Program-made: the position numbers and the translations under genes
Assembly (NCBI RefSeq): GCF_050624435.1
Contig: NC_134531.1
Coordinates: 258,120,812 to 258,184,811, forward strand
Direction: 5' to 3'
From: Tenrec ecaudatus
Taxonomy: Eukaryota; Chordata; Mammalia; Afrosoricida; Tenrecidae
DNA length: 64,000 nucleotides
Part shown: positions 10,346-22,918 of the stretch, piece after piece
How the letters are laid out: each line of letters begins with the position of its first letter
Position numbering within the stretch: the stretch's first letter is position 1
Notes under the pieces: model-generated
Told to the model about the DNA's origin: nothing
Databases searched by the model: none
The model's input: only the letters and a program-made list of their open reading frames with translations

Positions 10346-11540
10346 ACTATCTGATCAGATTTAGTTATAAAGTTCTACAATTCCTGAAATCTTCTATTCT
10401 TGATAAACCAGTAATGAGTATAATAAGGAAGTAATAAAATCCATCGAGCCTTCGATCCTTGAGGCTTTTGTTATCTCTCTGCTGGCAACGTAGCACATAC
10501 AGTCCTCATTTAACATCCAAATTAGCCAAAGCCCTACTATTTTGTTTGTTTGTATTTTAATTCTTTTCTATGCCATCTCTGTGGTACTTAACTCTAGTGA
10601 TCAAGTGCTCTTTTTAAAAACTATATTTCTCCTCATATGATTAAACTATTGAATTATATGGTATGTGAACTATATGCCAATAAAGGTTGTTTTCTCCTTG
10701 ATGACTGTAACACTTCCCTGCTTCTCTTTCATCAAGCTATTCCTACAGACTCAGTTTCATACACTGGTTCACATCTATTCTGTGATGCTTAGCTCTAGGG
10801 CTTTCAATTACATGCATTGTGTGCATGACTTAAATTTCACCAATCATGTCATTGCTTATTTCCCTCTTCCTGAAGCCTGCGAGATTCACATCCTACTCGA
10901 AGTTTAATTTTTCACTATATTTATAGGGTTGCCAAAATGTGATTCTAACTCTTATAATTGACATTCCAATCACGTGTCTCTAATTGCCTGTCAACTAGTT
11001 TTACTTGGATGTGCACCTGCCACCTCAAACACTGCATATCTCAAATCAACCATTTGGTCTTTCAAAGTAGCTCTCTTGATTTTCATTTTCCGTCAACAGT
11101 TCACAATCCTTTGTCCAAATCCAGGTGCCGTTTTTAATTTGATATTTTCAAATATGAGAAGAGTAGCATGTGCCATAGACATTTCTGTGCAATGCGACCT
11201 TTTAAATACTTGACTATTAGCCAGAATGTTGGCAAGTTGCACCCAAACAGAGATATCCTAGGAGACAAGACAGGTGATCAGCTTCCAAAAAATCGGTTTT
11301 GAAATTGCTGTGCAGCAGTTCTGCAATGCACACGTGGGTCCTCATGAACTAGAGCCAATTTCAACAACTAAACAAGATCAATAATACTAGTATGAGTCTT
11401 CACCATAATGTCTTAACTTTGTAACTGATAAACATGTAATGAAAACAAAAATAATTTGATGCTTCTTTGTGCACCCTACAAAGTAAATGTTTATAACTAT
11501 CATGCATATAACTTTGGAAGTTAGGATGAGAAGACTTTTT
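10346..11540. other. Unassigned sequence
   Basis: About 1.2 kb of AT-rich DNA with no gene or repeat that I recognise. Confidence 0.35.
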
Positions 11541-11758
11541 ATCTCATGTACTTTGGATACGTGATCAGGAGGAATCAGTCTCTGGAGAAAGACACTTTAA
11601 TTGGAAAAGGAGGATGGTCAAAAGAAGAAAACCCTCGCAGAGATGGATTGACGCGGTGACTGCAATAATGGACACAGACATAACAAGGATTGTGAGGACG
11701 GCATGGCCCTGAGCAGCTGTTTGAATCAGAATTGCCTCAATGGTACCAAACAATATAC
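11541..11758 (+). mobile_element. RTE LINE 3' end
   Basis: Contains gatacgtgatcaggaggaat, then gagatggattgacgcggtga, aacaaggattgtgaggacgg and ggtaccaaacaa. This is the characteristic C-terminal and 3' end of the RTE LINE seen repeatedly in this window. Confidence 0.85.
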
Positions 11759-12139
11759 ATAAATGGGAGAATCCCATTCAAAGTGGCAAGATTATCAAGG
11801 TGCTCATATAACAAGAACATGTAATAAGAAACTCTCAGCCTCAAGTCATTTATGTGACCTCACTCCAGCCTACACACTCAATGAACGTTCAGTTGATGCT
11901 CTCTGTTTGCCCATGTGCTTCCTAAAACTTAAATGCTTGCTCACAGACGATCTGAAGTTATCTCCTGTGTCAGACAGAACTCCAAAGTGGCTTTGAAGTT
12001 CTTCATGTTTAATGACCTATACACATATAATGCCCTCATATGGAATGAGGGCAAAATTTTCAATATGATCAAATATTATTTGCATGAATGGGTTACTGAT
12101 TAATTGATTGTGAATTAATCAAAAAACATTCTCCTAGTT
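11759..12139. other. Unassigned sequence
   Basis: No feature recognised. A 10-base echo, ggaatgaggg, occurs near 12040. Confidence 0.3.
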
Positions 12140-12788
12140 GAGAACAAGGGAGGTTGGATCAGAGACCCAAAACCCATCTGTAGACAATGGAACATCTTTT
12201 CACAGAAGGGTCACAAGGAAGGGATGAGTCAACCAGGGCACAGTATATCTCCGATGGAACACACAATATTCCTCTGGTGCCTGGAGAGGTCTCACCCCCA
12301 CTATCATTACCCCAGTTCTGCCTTTCAGTTCATGTCTGGCTAGACCGGAGCATGTACACTGGTACAGATAAGAGCTCTCGACACATGAAATCCAGGTCAG
12401 ATAAACCCCTCCAGTACAGAAATGGGAGTAGTGATACCAGGAGGGTAGGAGGAAGGTGGAAGAAAGAGGGGAAGAAGGAAGATCTGATTGCAATGATCAA
12501 TGCATAATCCCCACCCACCCACCCCCGGGGGAAGAATAACAGAAAAATAGGTCAATGGAGACAGTGGTTGGTGTAAGATATGAAAACAATAATAATGTAT
12601 AATTTATCAAGGGTCACATGGGTAGGGGCGGGGAAGGGAAAAAAAGAGGAGCTGATAACAAGGGCTCAAATAGAAAGTAAATATTTAGAAAATGATGATG
12701 GCAACATATGTACAAATATGCTTGATATAACTGATGTCTGGAATATTATGAGCTGAAAGAACCCCCAATAAAATGAATTTTTTAAAAA
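12140..12788 (+). mobile_element. L1 3' UTR fragment
   Basis: Plus-strand L1 tail from agagacccaaaacccatctg through aaaatgatgatggcaacata to cccccaataaaatgaa. Diverged, with no tandem 248 bp unit. Confidence 0.88.
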
Positions 12789-12796
12789 GACATTAT

Positions 12797-13412
12797 CTCA
12801 AAGCCCAATGGTAGCCAACCGGACACCCCTTGCTGAGGGGTTGTGGGGAGGAGATGAACCAGGCAGGGTACAGGGTAGCAAAGATGAAACATATAACTTT
12901 CCTCTAGTTCTTAAATACTTCCTCCCCCTCACTATCCTGATCCCAATACTACCTTGCAAATCCTGCTAGACCAGAGGACATACATTGGTACAGATAGCAA
13001 CTGGAAACACAGGGAATCCAGGACAGATGACTCCTCCAGAACCAGTGATGAGAGTGGTGATGCCTGGAGGGTGGAGATAATGTGGGGTAGAAAGGGGGAA
13101 TTGATTACAGGAATCTACACAGAGCCTCATCCCTGGAGGAGAGACAGCAGAGAAGAGTGCAGGGGGAGACATCAGACAGTGTAATATATGACAAAATAAT
13201 AATAATATATGAATGATGAAGGGTTCACGAGGTGGGGGGGAGTGGGGTGGGAGGGGGAAAATGAGCAGCAGATATTAAGGGCTCCAGTAGAACGCAGATG
13301 TTTTGGGAATGATGATGGCAACAAATGTACATATGTTCTTGACACAGTGGATGGATGTATGGATTGTGATTGGAATGATTTAAAAAAAATAAAATGATTT
13401 TTTTTAAGTACA
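12797..13412 (+). mobile_element. L1 3' UTR fragment
   Basis: Second plus-strand L1 tail, starting within 10 bases of the previous tail and ending aataaaatgattttttttaa. Candidate TSD: agacattatct (left) and agatattatcat (right). Independent insertion or duplication of the previous tail. Confidence 0.88.
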
Positions 13413-14895
13413 ACCCCCCAAAAGAGATATTATCATAGGTGAGCCTTATCAAGAGACTAGGACCTTCCTGAAGGAAGAAGCAATGAGATTTAGGTTGAAA
13501 GGGTCTAAAGGAGTCATGTGGTAAGGCCAGACCCAAGAACTCCTTCAAATTGCTGAGCGTAGTCTTGTCTAGGAGCTAGAATGAAAAGAGGATATACAAT
13601 CATACAACAGCAAGGAAATTAATCCTGTCAATAATCTGAGATCTTAGAAACAGATATTTTGCTAATTTCACCTCAAAATGATTATACACATGGCTTAAAC
13701 TTTGATATTAGCCTTCTGAAAGCCTGAAAAATGACCAGCTCAAACACGCGGGATTCTTGATCCACAGAAACGCTGACACAATAAAGTTGTGTTCTTTGTA
13801 GCTGGCAGGTGTGTGGTGACTGTCTAGGCAGGCATGGAAAATGAATACATCTATTCTCCATGTGCAGTAGATGCCCGGGTCTCGATGCCAATCCATTCTA
13901 GAAGGAGGATCAAGATGCGATGAGTTCCGAATCAATTTTTCCCTTAAGAAATCACTGAAAAGAGATGAATCTGTTCTCAACCACTAAATGTTTACCCTGT
14001 TTGCCTTTTTATACAAAACATTACCCAGAAATTTCAAAGTAAGTAACTTCAGGGTTAAATAATGCAATTTAAATAAGAAACAGAACATTAAAAACGTTTT
14101 TAACAACTTCAGTGGCCCCTACCTGGAGATTGGTGAGGATCTGGATCTGTGGACATGGATGTGGAGAGGAGGTGTGGAGAAAGAAGCATTGTTTGGAAGG
14201 GGATCCCCTTCCACAAAATCAACTGATAGCTGATTTTCAGGAATTTGTTTGTTTTTTTTTTCCCTTCTTTGCCTTTTTTCACTAGGACCTGGCTGGCTTT
14301 CTTTTTTAAAATCTGTCTAATGTGGTCTGCTCTTGGCGTTTCCTTCCTTAACTGTTTCCTAAAAGGGCTTACTAAATTATCATCAACAATTCGGTAACAG
14401 AGTTAACCAGTTCCTAACCATGATGATCCTTTTCAAAGAGCTCTTTCTTAGGACGTTTGTTTTCTTTAATCTAAAAACAGTACAAAAAGCCACTTTAAAA
14501 GGATAGCGAAACGCTTGGAACACAACCACCAAAGGTTTAAACAATGCGTACTAATGACGCCAACTAATGCCCAGACACGGAAACACGTTTTGTTTGCCAA
14601 GCTCACGTACTTTGGGTAAAATTCCAATGTTTTGTTCAAACTCCGATGCAAATGCTCTCGACATTTCGCATTGGAATCTGATGATGTTGAGTACGGATAT
14701 CAGGCACTGCGATAAACACTTTGCATTCATGATCTTTTCGTTTATCCTATAGGAGAACTGAGATCTGACGTTTAAAGAAGTTACATAATGTTCCAAAAGC
14801 TACTTAACTAGGAGGCCACAATGCCTTCTTAACAAGTATCTATTTCTTCATGGTTGACAGGGAACAGGGCAGGCCTCTCTGGTCTTACTACCTCA
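13413..14895. other. Unassigned sequence
   Basis: About 1.5 kb with no gene or repeat that I recognise. Minus-strand frames at 13682-13980 lack family features. Confidence 0.35.
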
Positions 14896-14970
14896 ACTAA
14901 AGTTTAGTCTGGCCCCTACCATATTGCCTGTACCTCACCCCAGGGATGTATGAATACAGCATCTTATTCC

Positions 14971-17900
14971 CTATGCCCCTTTTGAATTTTTTGAGTTTAC
15001 TTCAGCAGGTTCATGTTGTACTTGTCCTTTTGTGCTTGGCTTATTTTGCTAGCATAATTTCCTCCAGTTCTTCCCATGCTGCGATGTGATTCATATGTTC
15101 ATCACTGCTTTTTAGCGATGCATAGTACTCCATTGTATGTATGGATCACAGTTTTTAATCCATTCGTCTGTTGATGGAAATTTGGGTTGTTTCCAACTCT
15201 TGGCAAGTGTGAACTGTGCCGCAATGAACATTGGAGCACAGATGTCTGGTCTTGGTTTGTTTCTTGCCTCTATGGGGTATATGTCCAGTAGAGGGATTGC
15301 TGGATTGTATGGTAGTTCAATTTCCATCTGTTTTATATATCACAAAATTGATTTCCATGATGGCTGTATATACCTACAGGTCCACGAGCAGTGGGCAAGA
15401 GTTCCTATGTCTCTACAGCCCCTCCAACACTTGTTGCTTTCTGATTTTTTTGAACTGGGCTATCTTTAGGGTGCTAGGTGGTATCTCGTAGTTGTTTTCC
15501 TTTGCATTTCTCTTATGGCTAATGTTCGGGAACATTATTGGTCATTCGGATTTCTGTCCTTAAGAAACTTCTGTTCAGGACCTTTGCCCACCTCCTCAGT
15601 GGGCAATTGGGTTTTTTTTTCTTGTTGTAAGTTAGCAGAGTGCTATAGATTTTAGTAATACGACCTTTGTCTGATGTGTCATTGCTAAAGATGTTTTCCC
15701 ATTCTTTGGTCTATCTTATTACTCTCTTGATGAATTCTTTCGATGTACACAATTTCTATGTACAATTCTTTAGTATATCCCAATTGTCGCTATGTGACTC
15801 ATCTGTCTTTGTGTCTTTCCCTATTTCTGATAGCCTATGTATTCCCTGAGTCAAAGTTCTCAGATTTGTTCCAATTCCCTCATTGGGAGTCCTAATAGTT
15901 TGGGGTTTTACCTCTAGGTCTATGATGTACCTTGAGTTTATTCTTGTGCGTGGAGTGAGGTAAGGGTCTTGCTTCATTTTTCTGCAAGTAGATATCCATT
16001 TTTTTCCAGCACCACGTATTGAAGAGGGCATCCATTTCCCATTTGATAATGTTTGGGCCTTTATCGAAGATCAGTTGTCTGTATGGTGATGATTTTATTT
16101 CTGGGTTTTCAATTCTTTTCCATTGGTCTGAATATCTATCATTATACCTATACCACACTGTTTTGACCACTGTGGCTGTATAGTAGGTGCTAAAGTCAGG
16201 TAAAACAAACCCTCTAACTTTGTCTTTCTTCTTGAGGAGTTCTCTGGTAATTTGGGGCTTCTTCCCTCTCCATATGAAGTTGGTGGTCTGTTTTTCCAAT
16301 TCTTTTAAAATAGATGATGGTAGTTGAATCAGGATAGCACTGAACTCATATAGTGCCTTGGGTAGAACTGACATCTTTACTATATTGCATCTTCTGATTC
16401 ACGAGCATGGGATGTCCTTCCATTTGTTGTGGTCACCCTTGAATTCTTTTAATAGTGTTTTGTAGTTTTCCTCATACAGATCTTTTGGTTTTTTGGTCAG
16501 GTATATTCCTAAATATTTCAATTTGTGTTTGGCTATTGTAAAGGGTACCACCTTTTTGAGCCCCTCTTCATTGACCTGTTCAATGTGTATAGTAGTCTGA
16601 TAGACTTCTGTTTGTTGATCTTGTAACCTGCCAGTCTGCCATATTCCTCTATTGCTTCCAGTACTCCTCTCGTAGAACTTCTGGGATTTTCCATATATAA
16701 AATTATATTATCTGCAAACAATGATAATTTAATTTCCTCCTTCCCCAGACAAATACCTTTGATGTCTTTTCTTTGCCTTATACTGTTAGCTAGGATATCC
16801 AGTATGATGTTAAATAGGAGTAGGGACAAGGGACATACTTGTCTAGTCCCCTTTTTCAGAAGAATTGATCTCATCTTTTCTCCATTGAATACCACATTGG
16901 CTACTGGATTTTTCACATATAGCTTGTAATATATTGCAGAATTTTCCCTCCATTCCTAGATTCTCGAGTGTCTTAAACAAGAATCAGTGTTGGATGTTGT
17001 TGAATGCTTTTTCCACATCTACCGAAATTATCATGTGGTTCTTATAACTTTTCATGTCAATGTGGTGAATAATACTAGTAATCTTTCATATGTTGAACCA
17101 TCCCTGCATCCCTGGTATGAACTCACTTGGTCATGGTAAATTATTTGTTTTATATACTTTTGTATTCTGTTGGCTAGTATTTTGTTAAGGATTTTTGCAT
17201 AAGGAAATTGGTCTGTAGTTCTCGATGCTTCTGGGATCCTTGCCCGGTTTAGGTATCAGAGTTATACTAGCTTCATAGAAAGAGTTCTGGAATTTGCCAT
17301 CTTTTTCTATGTTCTGGAAGAGTTTGTGTAGGATTGGTGTCAGTTCTTCCCTGAATGCTTGATAGACTTCTCCTGTAAAGCCAACTGGGCTAGGGGATTT
17401 TTTGTTGGTAATACCTTACCTGTCTATTGCATCTATTGATATGGGTCTGTTGAGATTCTTGACGCCCATCAGGGATAGTCTAGGGAGGAATTGTTTTTAC
17501 AAGAATTTGTCCATAAAAAAAAAAAAAGAATTTGTCCATGTCTTCCAAGTTTAATTCTTTGGAGTACAATCCTTCACAGTACTGAGTAATTATCCTTTTT
17601 ATTTCAGTAGGATCTGTTACCATGTCCCCTCTTTCAGCCCTCATCCTTACTATTGAAATTTGTTCCCTCCTTTCTTTGGTTAAGTTCACCAGAGGTCTGT
17701 GGATTCTGTTTATCCTTTTGAAGAATCAACGTTTAGCAGCATTTTTTCCATAATTTCCTTATTTTCCCTCTCCTGACTCTCAGCCCTAATTTTTATTATT
17801 TCTTTTCTTTTGTTATTAGTTGGATTGTCATGTTGACACTGCTCTAGTTGCTATAAATTTTGTGCCAGCATATCAATCATAAGCCTCTCTTCCTTTTTAT

Positions 17901-18801
17901 GTGTGCATGTATTATAACGAAACTTCCTCTGATGACTGCCTTTGCTGTGTCCCATAAGTTTTGGTACGCTGTGTTCTCATTCTCGCTGATTTCTAGAAAT
18001 TTCCTAATTTCATCTCTGATTTGAGCCAGTACACACTCCATTTGCAATAGAGAGTTATTCATCCTCCAATTGTTTGCCCTTTCCCCCCTCATCTTCCTTT
18101 TGTTGATTTCCAGCCTTATGGCACAGTGGTCAGATAGAGAAGTCTGCATGCTATCAATGTGCTTAAATTTCTGCAGATTCGACTTATGCCCCAGCATGTG
18201 GTCTATCTTCTAATATGTGCCCTGTGGGCTTGAAAAGAATGTGAACTTCTTTGCATTTGGGTGGAGAGCTCTGTAGATAGCTATCAGGTCAAATCATCTA
18301 ATTGTAGTGTTTAGCTTCCTTGTTGAGTTTCTTTCCCAGTGATCTGTCTTTCTCAGACAGTGGTGTATTGAAGTCACCTATTATAATTGTTGAGGCTGTG
18401 ATTTCTTTTTTCATCTTTTGGAGCGTTTGATTAACATAGTCTGCTGAACACTTGTTTGGCAAGTAAATGTTTAGAATGCTTAGAGGTTCTTAGTGTATGG
18501 TTGCCTTGAGCATTATGTACTGTCCCTTCTTATCTCTTTATGGTTTGTACTTTGAGATCATTTTATCTGAAATTAGGATGGCAACTCTTGCTTTTTCTGA
18601 ATTGCTATTTGCTTGATGTGTTTTGCTCCAGCCTTTGATTCTCGGGGTATTTTTGTCTGTAATCTTAAGATGTGTCTCCTGTAGGCAGCATATTGAGGGA
18701 TTGTGCTTTCTAAGCCAATCTTTTAGTCTCTGTCTCCTGAGGCCTGAGTTCATTCCGATGATATTCAGGATTATTTCAGCTATCTGTGGACTCTTATCCA
18801 T
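14971..18801 (-). pseudogene. L1 ORF2 (endonuclease/reverse transcriptase), disrupted
   Basis: ORF2p nicks target DNA and reverse-transcribes L1 RNA. The start is at 18801 (MDKSPQIAEIILNIIGMNSG). The endonuclease shows SICCLQETHL (catalytic Glu), VAILISDK and SLSDHCAIRLE (the SDH motif) near 18100-18200. The RT at 16533-16916 shows TRQVCPLS, where functional L1s have TRQGCPLS, and SLFADNIILYMENP, where FADD has become FADN: a catalytic aspartate is lost. The C-terminal region ends near PYNPAIPLLDIYP, then DEWIKNCDPYIQWSTMHR; the stop is near 14971. Numerous frameshifts and stops, plus an A-run at 17514-17527 beside a duplicated gaatttgtccat, confirm a dead copy. Confidence 0.92.
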
Positions 18802-18859
18802 ATTGTGTTGGGTGTTTTCCTAGCTCTATTTCTTTTTCATGGGTTGTGCATATATGTGT

Positions 18860-19905
18860 TTATGGTTCATTCTTGCCTTCTTTCCATTGTTGAGCCAGTG
18901 TTATCTTGGGTCCTGTTTTTCCTTTGATGGTCTCTGGGTGGAGTTGTTCTGCGTGGCTGTCTCTTGTATGTGCTTGGTGAGTGTTGTTCTTCTGCCCATA
19001 GTGAGTCAATGAAGATATTTTGTAGTGCTGGGCTACTTTTAGCATCTTCTTTGATATTTTCCTTGTCCAGGAAGACTCACTTCTCCATAAACTTTGATAG
19101 ATAATTTGGCCGCATAGAGCATTCTTGGGTTTGCATTATTTTCCTGCAATTTTCGGAATATGCTGCTCTACTCGCTCCTCTTCTTCATAGTGTCCGCTGA
19201 GAGGTCTGCACATATTCTTATCTGCTTGCCTTTATATGTGACTGCCTGTTTTTCCCTAGCTGCTCTCATAATTATCTCCTTTTCCTTATAGTTGGATAGT
19301 TTAACAAGTATATGTCTTTGTGACTTCTTGGGGTTCAGTCTAGCTGGTGTTCTTTTGGTCTCCTGGTTTTCATTCATTAAGTTAGGGAAGTTTTCCTCCA
19401 AGCATTCCATCACTCTTTTGGACATTGATTTCCTTGATGTGCATTCCTCCAGTAATCCAATAACTTTGATGTTGTTCCTTCTCATAGCATTTTCTTCAGC
19501 TTCTCCGATGGACTTGGTTAGACTTTTTCGCACGTTTATTAATTTCCACTTGTGAGTCCTTTAAGTCACTGATATGGTTCTCTGCCTCCTCCATTTGCTG
19601 GGCAAAGTTTGTGACTTCGCTATTAGTTTTGTTATTTCACCCCTTAGCTCTAGTATTTCCCTTTGTTGCATGTCCTTGAGCTCCTGTATCATTTCATCCT
19701 TTTCTATAATGCTTTCCTCATGTCTTGTATGACTCTAAGAAGCATTCTGAAGATTTATTTCTGTGGAAGGTCAATGTCTACCTTTTCTATGACTTCCGTT
19801 CAGTCCATGTTGTCCTCTGGCATTGGATTTTGTTTCTCTTTTCTTGTTGAAGCTCTGGAAGCAACTTGCTATTTTTTGATCGATTTATTGTACCTAGGTG
19901 CCATT
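18860..19905 (-). pseudogene. L1 ORF1, disrupted
   Basis: RNA-binding L1 ORF1p. The likely start is at 19905 (MAPRYNKSIKK, then TAG), aligned with the MAPGSS start of the other copy. The RRM region lies at 19168-19533: RRNNIKVIGLLEE, then CLEENFPNLMNENQE, and the C-terminal LNPKKSQRHILVKLSNY and VTYKGKQIRICADLSA. The reading frame finishes HPETIKGKTGPK and runs on to a stop at 18860. The distal end is longer than in the copy at 6.4 kb. Early stop codons and frameshifts make it non-functional. It lies ~60 bases before ORF2, the usual L1 spacing. Confidence 0.9.
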
Positions 19906-20711
19906 TTCCTAGGTGTGTCAGAACCCTAGAATCTCTATGGGAAATTGGTGTTGGTTTTTCAGCAGGCTGCCTTTAGCCAATTGCCTTAAGCCAATTGCCT
20001 TTCACTTTTGTCCTGCTGGGTTTTCCCTCTTGCCTTGGCCTATGGGTTGTGATCCACCACCTTCAGGTCTCCTTAGGCGCTGTTTGCCACTGTGCACGCT
20101 GAAGTCTGATGGAAAGTATTGACCCAAGCACAGGGGAGTGTATTTAGAGAATAGGTTGGGGATTGGGTGATCTGTTTCTGGCCAGGGGCACTTCCTACAG
20201 GTAGATGGGTGGGAGAGAGGGCCCGCTACTTCTGTTAGTGTGCAGATCCACTGCTCAGAGAACAGAGGGGGAGTGGAGGATTGAGTAAGGATATGGGAGA
20301 ATGCAGTTGGCAAGTGACAAAGGCTAGGGTCATTATGCTGCTGGTTCAGAAGCTTCTGCCAGACTTCTTTCCGATGCCTTACAGGCCTGGAGCATTGTGG
20401 CAGGATGGTAACCTCTGTGTGTGGGGTTGGGGCGAGGGGATATCTGACTGACGGTCTGTGTAGAGAAGCCTCTACTGTATACCTGGCTGCCCTGTAGCAC
20501 TGGTAGCACTGGTAGAGGCAGAGCAGGCATCCTGAATGCTGTAAGAGACCATGGGAGTGCAGGCAATAGGGTGGAAGTCAGCTTCTGGTTCAGAGAAATG
20601 CTCTGAGTGGTCTTGGGAATAGAAAGACAGATTTGATACCCATACTTGGCCCCCAAACCTCCCCATTCACCAATCTCCACAGAACTCTGCGCATGAGCTA
20701 CCTATCTGGTT

Positions 20712-20721
20712 GCCATCTTGG
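20712..20721 (-). promoter_or_regulatory. YY1-like motif at the L1 5' end
   Basis: Minus-strand ccaagatggc, 15 bases from the L1 5' terminus. The same core at the same place in human L1 binds YY1 and sets the transcription start (known). Whether it works here is inference. Confidence 0.65.
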
Positions 20722-20859
20722 CCCTACTCTCCCCCAAATTATTATTTAATTCAATTATTCCACTAACTTTTTGAAGGGTCCTTATATTTAAAGAAATTAC
20801 CTAATTTTAGAGAGTGGGAGATAAATGTAGTCCTTAGTTCTAACTCTCAGGAAGATAAT

Positions 20860-21118
20860 AATAATAGATTCATTTATGGTTCACTCACTATGATTTAAGT
20901 AATGAACTAAGTACTGATAAGTATTACTTCGTTTAGCACTCTCAAAAGTCTGTAATACAGATATCATCATCATCATCATTTCAGTGATGAGAAAACTAAA
21001 GTATGAAGAAGTCAAGTAACTTGCTTAAGCTCACAAACTAGAAACTGGCATAGGATTTAAAGCACGTTGACTCTGATACATACACCATTAACCAGTCTAT
21101 GGCATGACACTACCATGT
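20860..21118 (-). mobile_element. MIR SINE, nearly full length
   Basis: Minus-strand MIR: tcatttatggttcactcact, then agtactgataagtattactt, cagtgatgagaaaactaaag, aagtcaagtaacttgcttaa and ggatttaaagcacg. An ancient mammalian SINE. It contains a short (atc)n at 20964-20980. Confidence 0.85.
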
Positions 21119-22390
21119 CATTAAAAAGGGTGATGGGGCAAGGTAAGAGAAGGGAGAGTCATGAGGAGAATGGAGTAGGTGAAGAGAGATACACAGATAA
21201 TAGCTACAATTAACTATGGAATTTAGCTACACATTTCTCAGGACCCAAGGCAAAATGAGAAATAATATGATCTACATAGCCTCATAATCTGAAAAACATT
21301 CACTGAAATTCAAGAGAAATTAATAATTAAGGTCCTTATCTTGGGGAAATTTTAAATGGTACAATATACAATAGCTTATATGGGAGGGTTTTTTTTAACA
21401 TTCTGTAATTGAGACTCTTACTTAAACCAAGAATAAATTAAAGTTTTGTGAATGCATATGGAACTGAATTAAGATAGTACAGTTATAAACTCTTTTACTT
21501 ATCTTGAACCAGAAGGAAATAGCGAGAGAGCAGTGGTTTATAAGGAAATAACTAGAGAGCAGTGGTTTTCCTAACTATAGATCGCAAACTATTAGCGGGT
21601 TATGAAATCAATTGATCAAGTCACAGTTTTTAAAACCCTGTGTGTGTGTGTGTGTGTGTGTGTGATTAAAACTGAATAGAAAATATCAGTTTGTATCTCA
21701 GCTTTACCGATAAATATTGTTTAACATATTTTTATGTCCGCAGGATATATGTGTGTGTCCTCTTACAAACATATTTTCTTTGAAGAAAAAGAAAACAATG
21801 GAGCACCTTTGCCATGACATCGATTCTTTATCTTGCCTGTCATTTGTTTCAGCTGGGCTCTTGTGAAAAGCTCTATCAAGATTTTGAAGTTAAAGTCATT
21901 AGTAACTGCTGGGGTACAAAGTTTTGAGTTGTTGACTGAAGGGAGAATGCTCTGTAATGTAAGCATACAATTGGAAAGGAAGATGTTTTGTAATTAAAGA
22001 GGTTTTTATTTGTGCAGCGCTGGGGAAAATATCTCATTTTTACCGAGGGGGACTTAAAGAAAGTGGACATGAGAGACAACTCTCATGAAGCATACTTTGG
22101 TCTCTCCCAGTCACCACCACCAAATCTGGGGTAATCACATAGCTTGGTGTGCCCAGGACACTCCTGTTTATATCCGTTGCCCACGTGTAATTAATTGCTT
22201 CCCTTCCACTCAAAAATGTCCTGGTTGTATGATAAATCACACGACAGTTCTTTCCAACACGCAGTAAAGGAATGTCCCTGGCTTAGGGGAAAAACTATAC
22301 TTGTAAAGAACTATACCAAATCATTACATCCCTATTGAAATTTACAATGTCCCCGTGTTTCTCTCCCACCTGACCAACTCTCTGTTATGT
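21119..22390. other. Unassigned sequence with a (TG)n tract
   Basis: No gene recognised. Holds the (TG)n microsatellite at 21641-21664 and a duplicated gagagcagtggttt at about 21525 and 21555. Confidence 0.4.
21641..21664 (+). repeat. (TG)12 microsatellite
   Basis: Uninterrupted TG repeat. Confidence 0.97.
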
Positions 22391-22393
22391 ACA

Positions 22394-22472
22394 AAGGGTC
22401 ATCAAAAATTATGAAAAATTGAATTAAAAGATAATGGAACTTTTTTCATGAACTTTTTGAAGTCTCCTTGTC
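22394..22472. mobile_element. Palindromic mariner-type MITE
   Basis: About 80 bases with imperfect terminal inverted repeats: left aagggtcatcaaaaattatg; right end, reverse-complemented, aaggagacttcaaaaagttc. The arms meet near the centre. A related end (gggggcttcaaaaaagtttg) is at 49029. Miniature mariner is the likely class. Confidence 0.65.
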
Positions 22473-22825
22473 CTTATGAGAGGAAGCTAGCTCCATATCG
22501 ATAAAGATGATATCAATTAAGTGCCACTCTCAGCACTTCTTAGGCTGAAGCTCAAGGACTTGGGGGTTCACAAATAATGTTTAGGCACTAGAGTTCCTTA
22601 TGAGGGTGTGCATAATTTCATATGTCATTTAGAAGTTAATCTAAGTTTTATAAAGTAGTCTGCATCATATGGCTCATTATGATGAAATGTCCATGCTTAA
22701 CAAGTTGTTTAGGTTTACCATCAAGCCACAACCCAGCAAGACTACTGTGATACCTATGAAATAATAATTTAAAGAGACCTCATATGTATTCTCAACTTAT
22801 AAATTCTGTATTCATGGAAGGTAGC
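22473..22825. other. Unassigned sequence
   Basis: No feature recognised. Confidence 0.3.
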
Positions 22826-22918
22826 CCTGGTGGCATAATGAGTGTGCATTGGGCTGCTAGCCAAAAGGTCAGCAGTTCAAAAACACTGATTGCTCCATGG
22901 AAGAAAGATGAGGCCTTC
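22826..22918 (+). mobile_element. AfroSINE, left part
   Basis: Well-preserved head ggtagccctggtggcataat, then gggctgctagccaaaaggtc and agcagttcaaa (A/B-box-like region). Interrupted by an L1 after gatgaggccttc. Confidence 0.92.

Larger units (their letters stand above)
14900..20735 (-). mobile_element. L1 with complete 5' end, both ORFs, no 3' UTR
   Basis: Minus-strand L1 of ~5.8 kb. The 5' end at 20735 reads gggggagagtagggccaaga on the minus strand, very like other mammalian L1 starts. ORF1 (18860-19905) and ORF2 (14971-18801) follow. The sequence stops ~70 bases past the ORF2 stop, so the ~2.2 kb 3' UTR and poly(A) are absent. L1s are usually truncated at the 5' end, so the 3' loss implies a later deletion or recombination. 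Confidence 0.93.
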
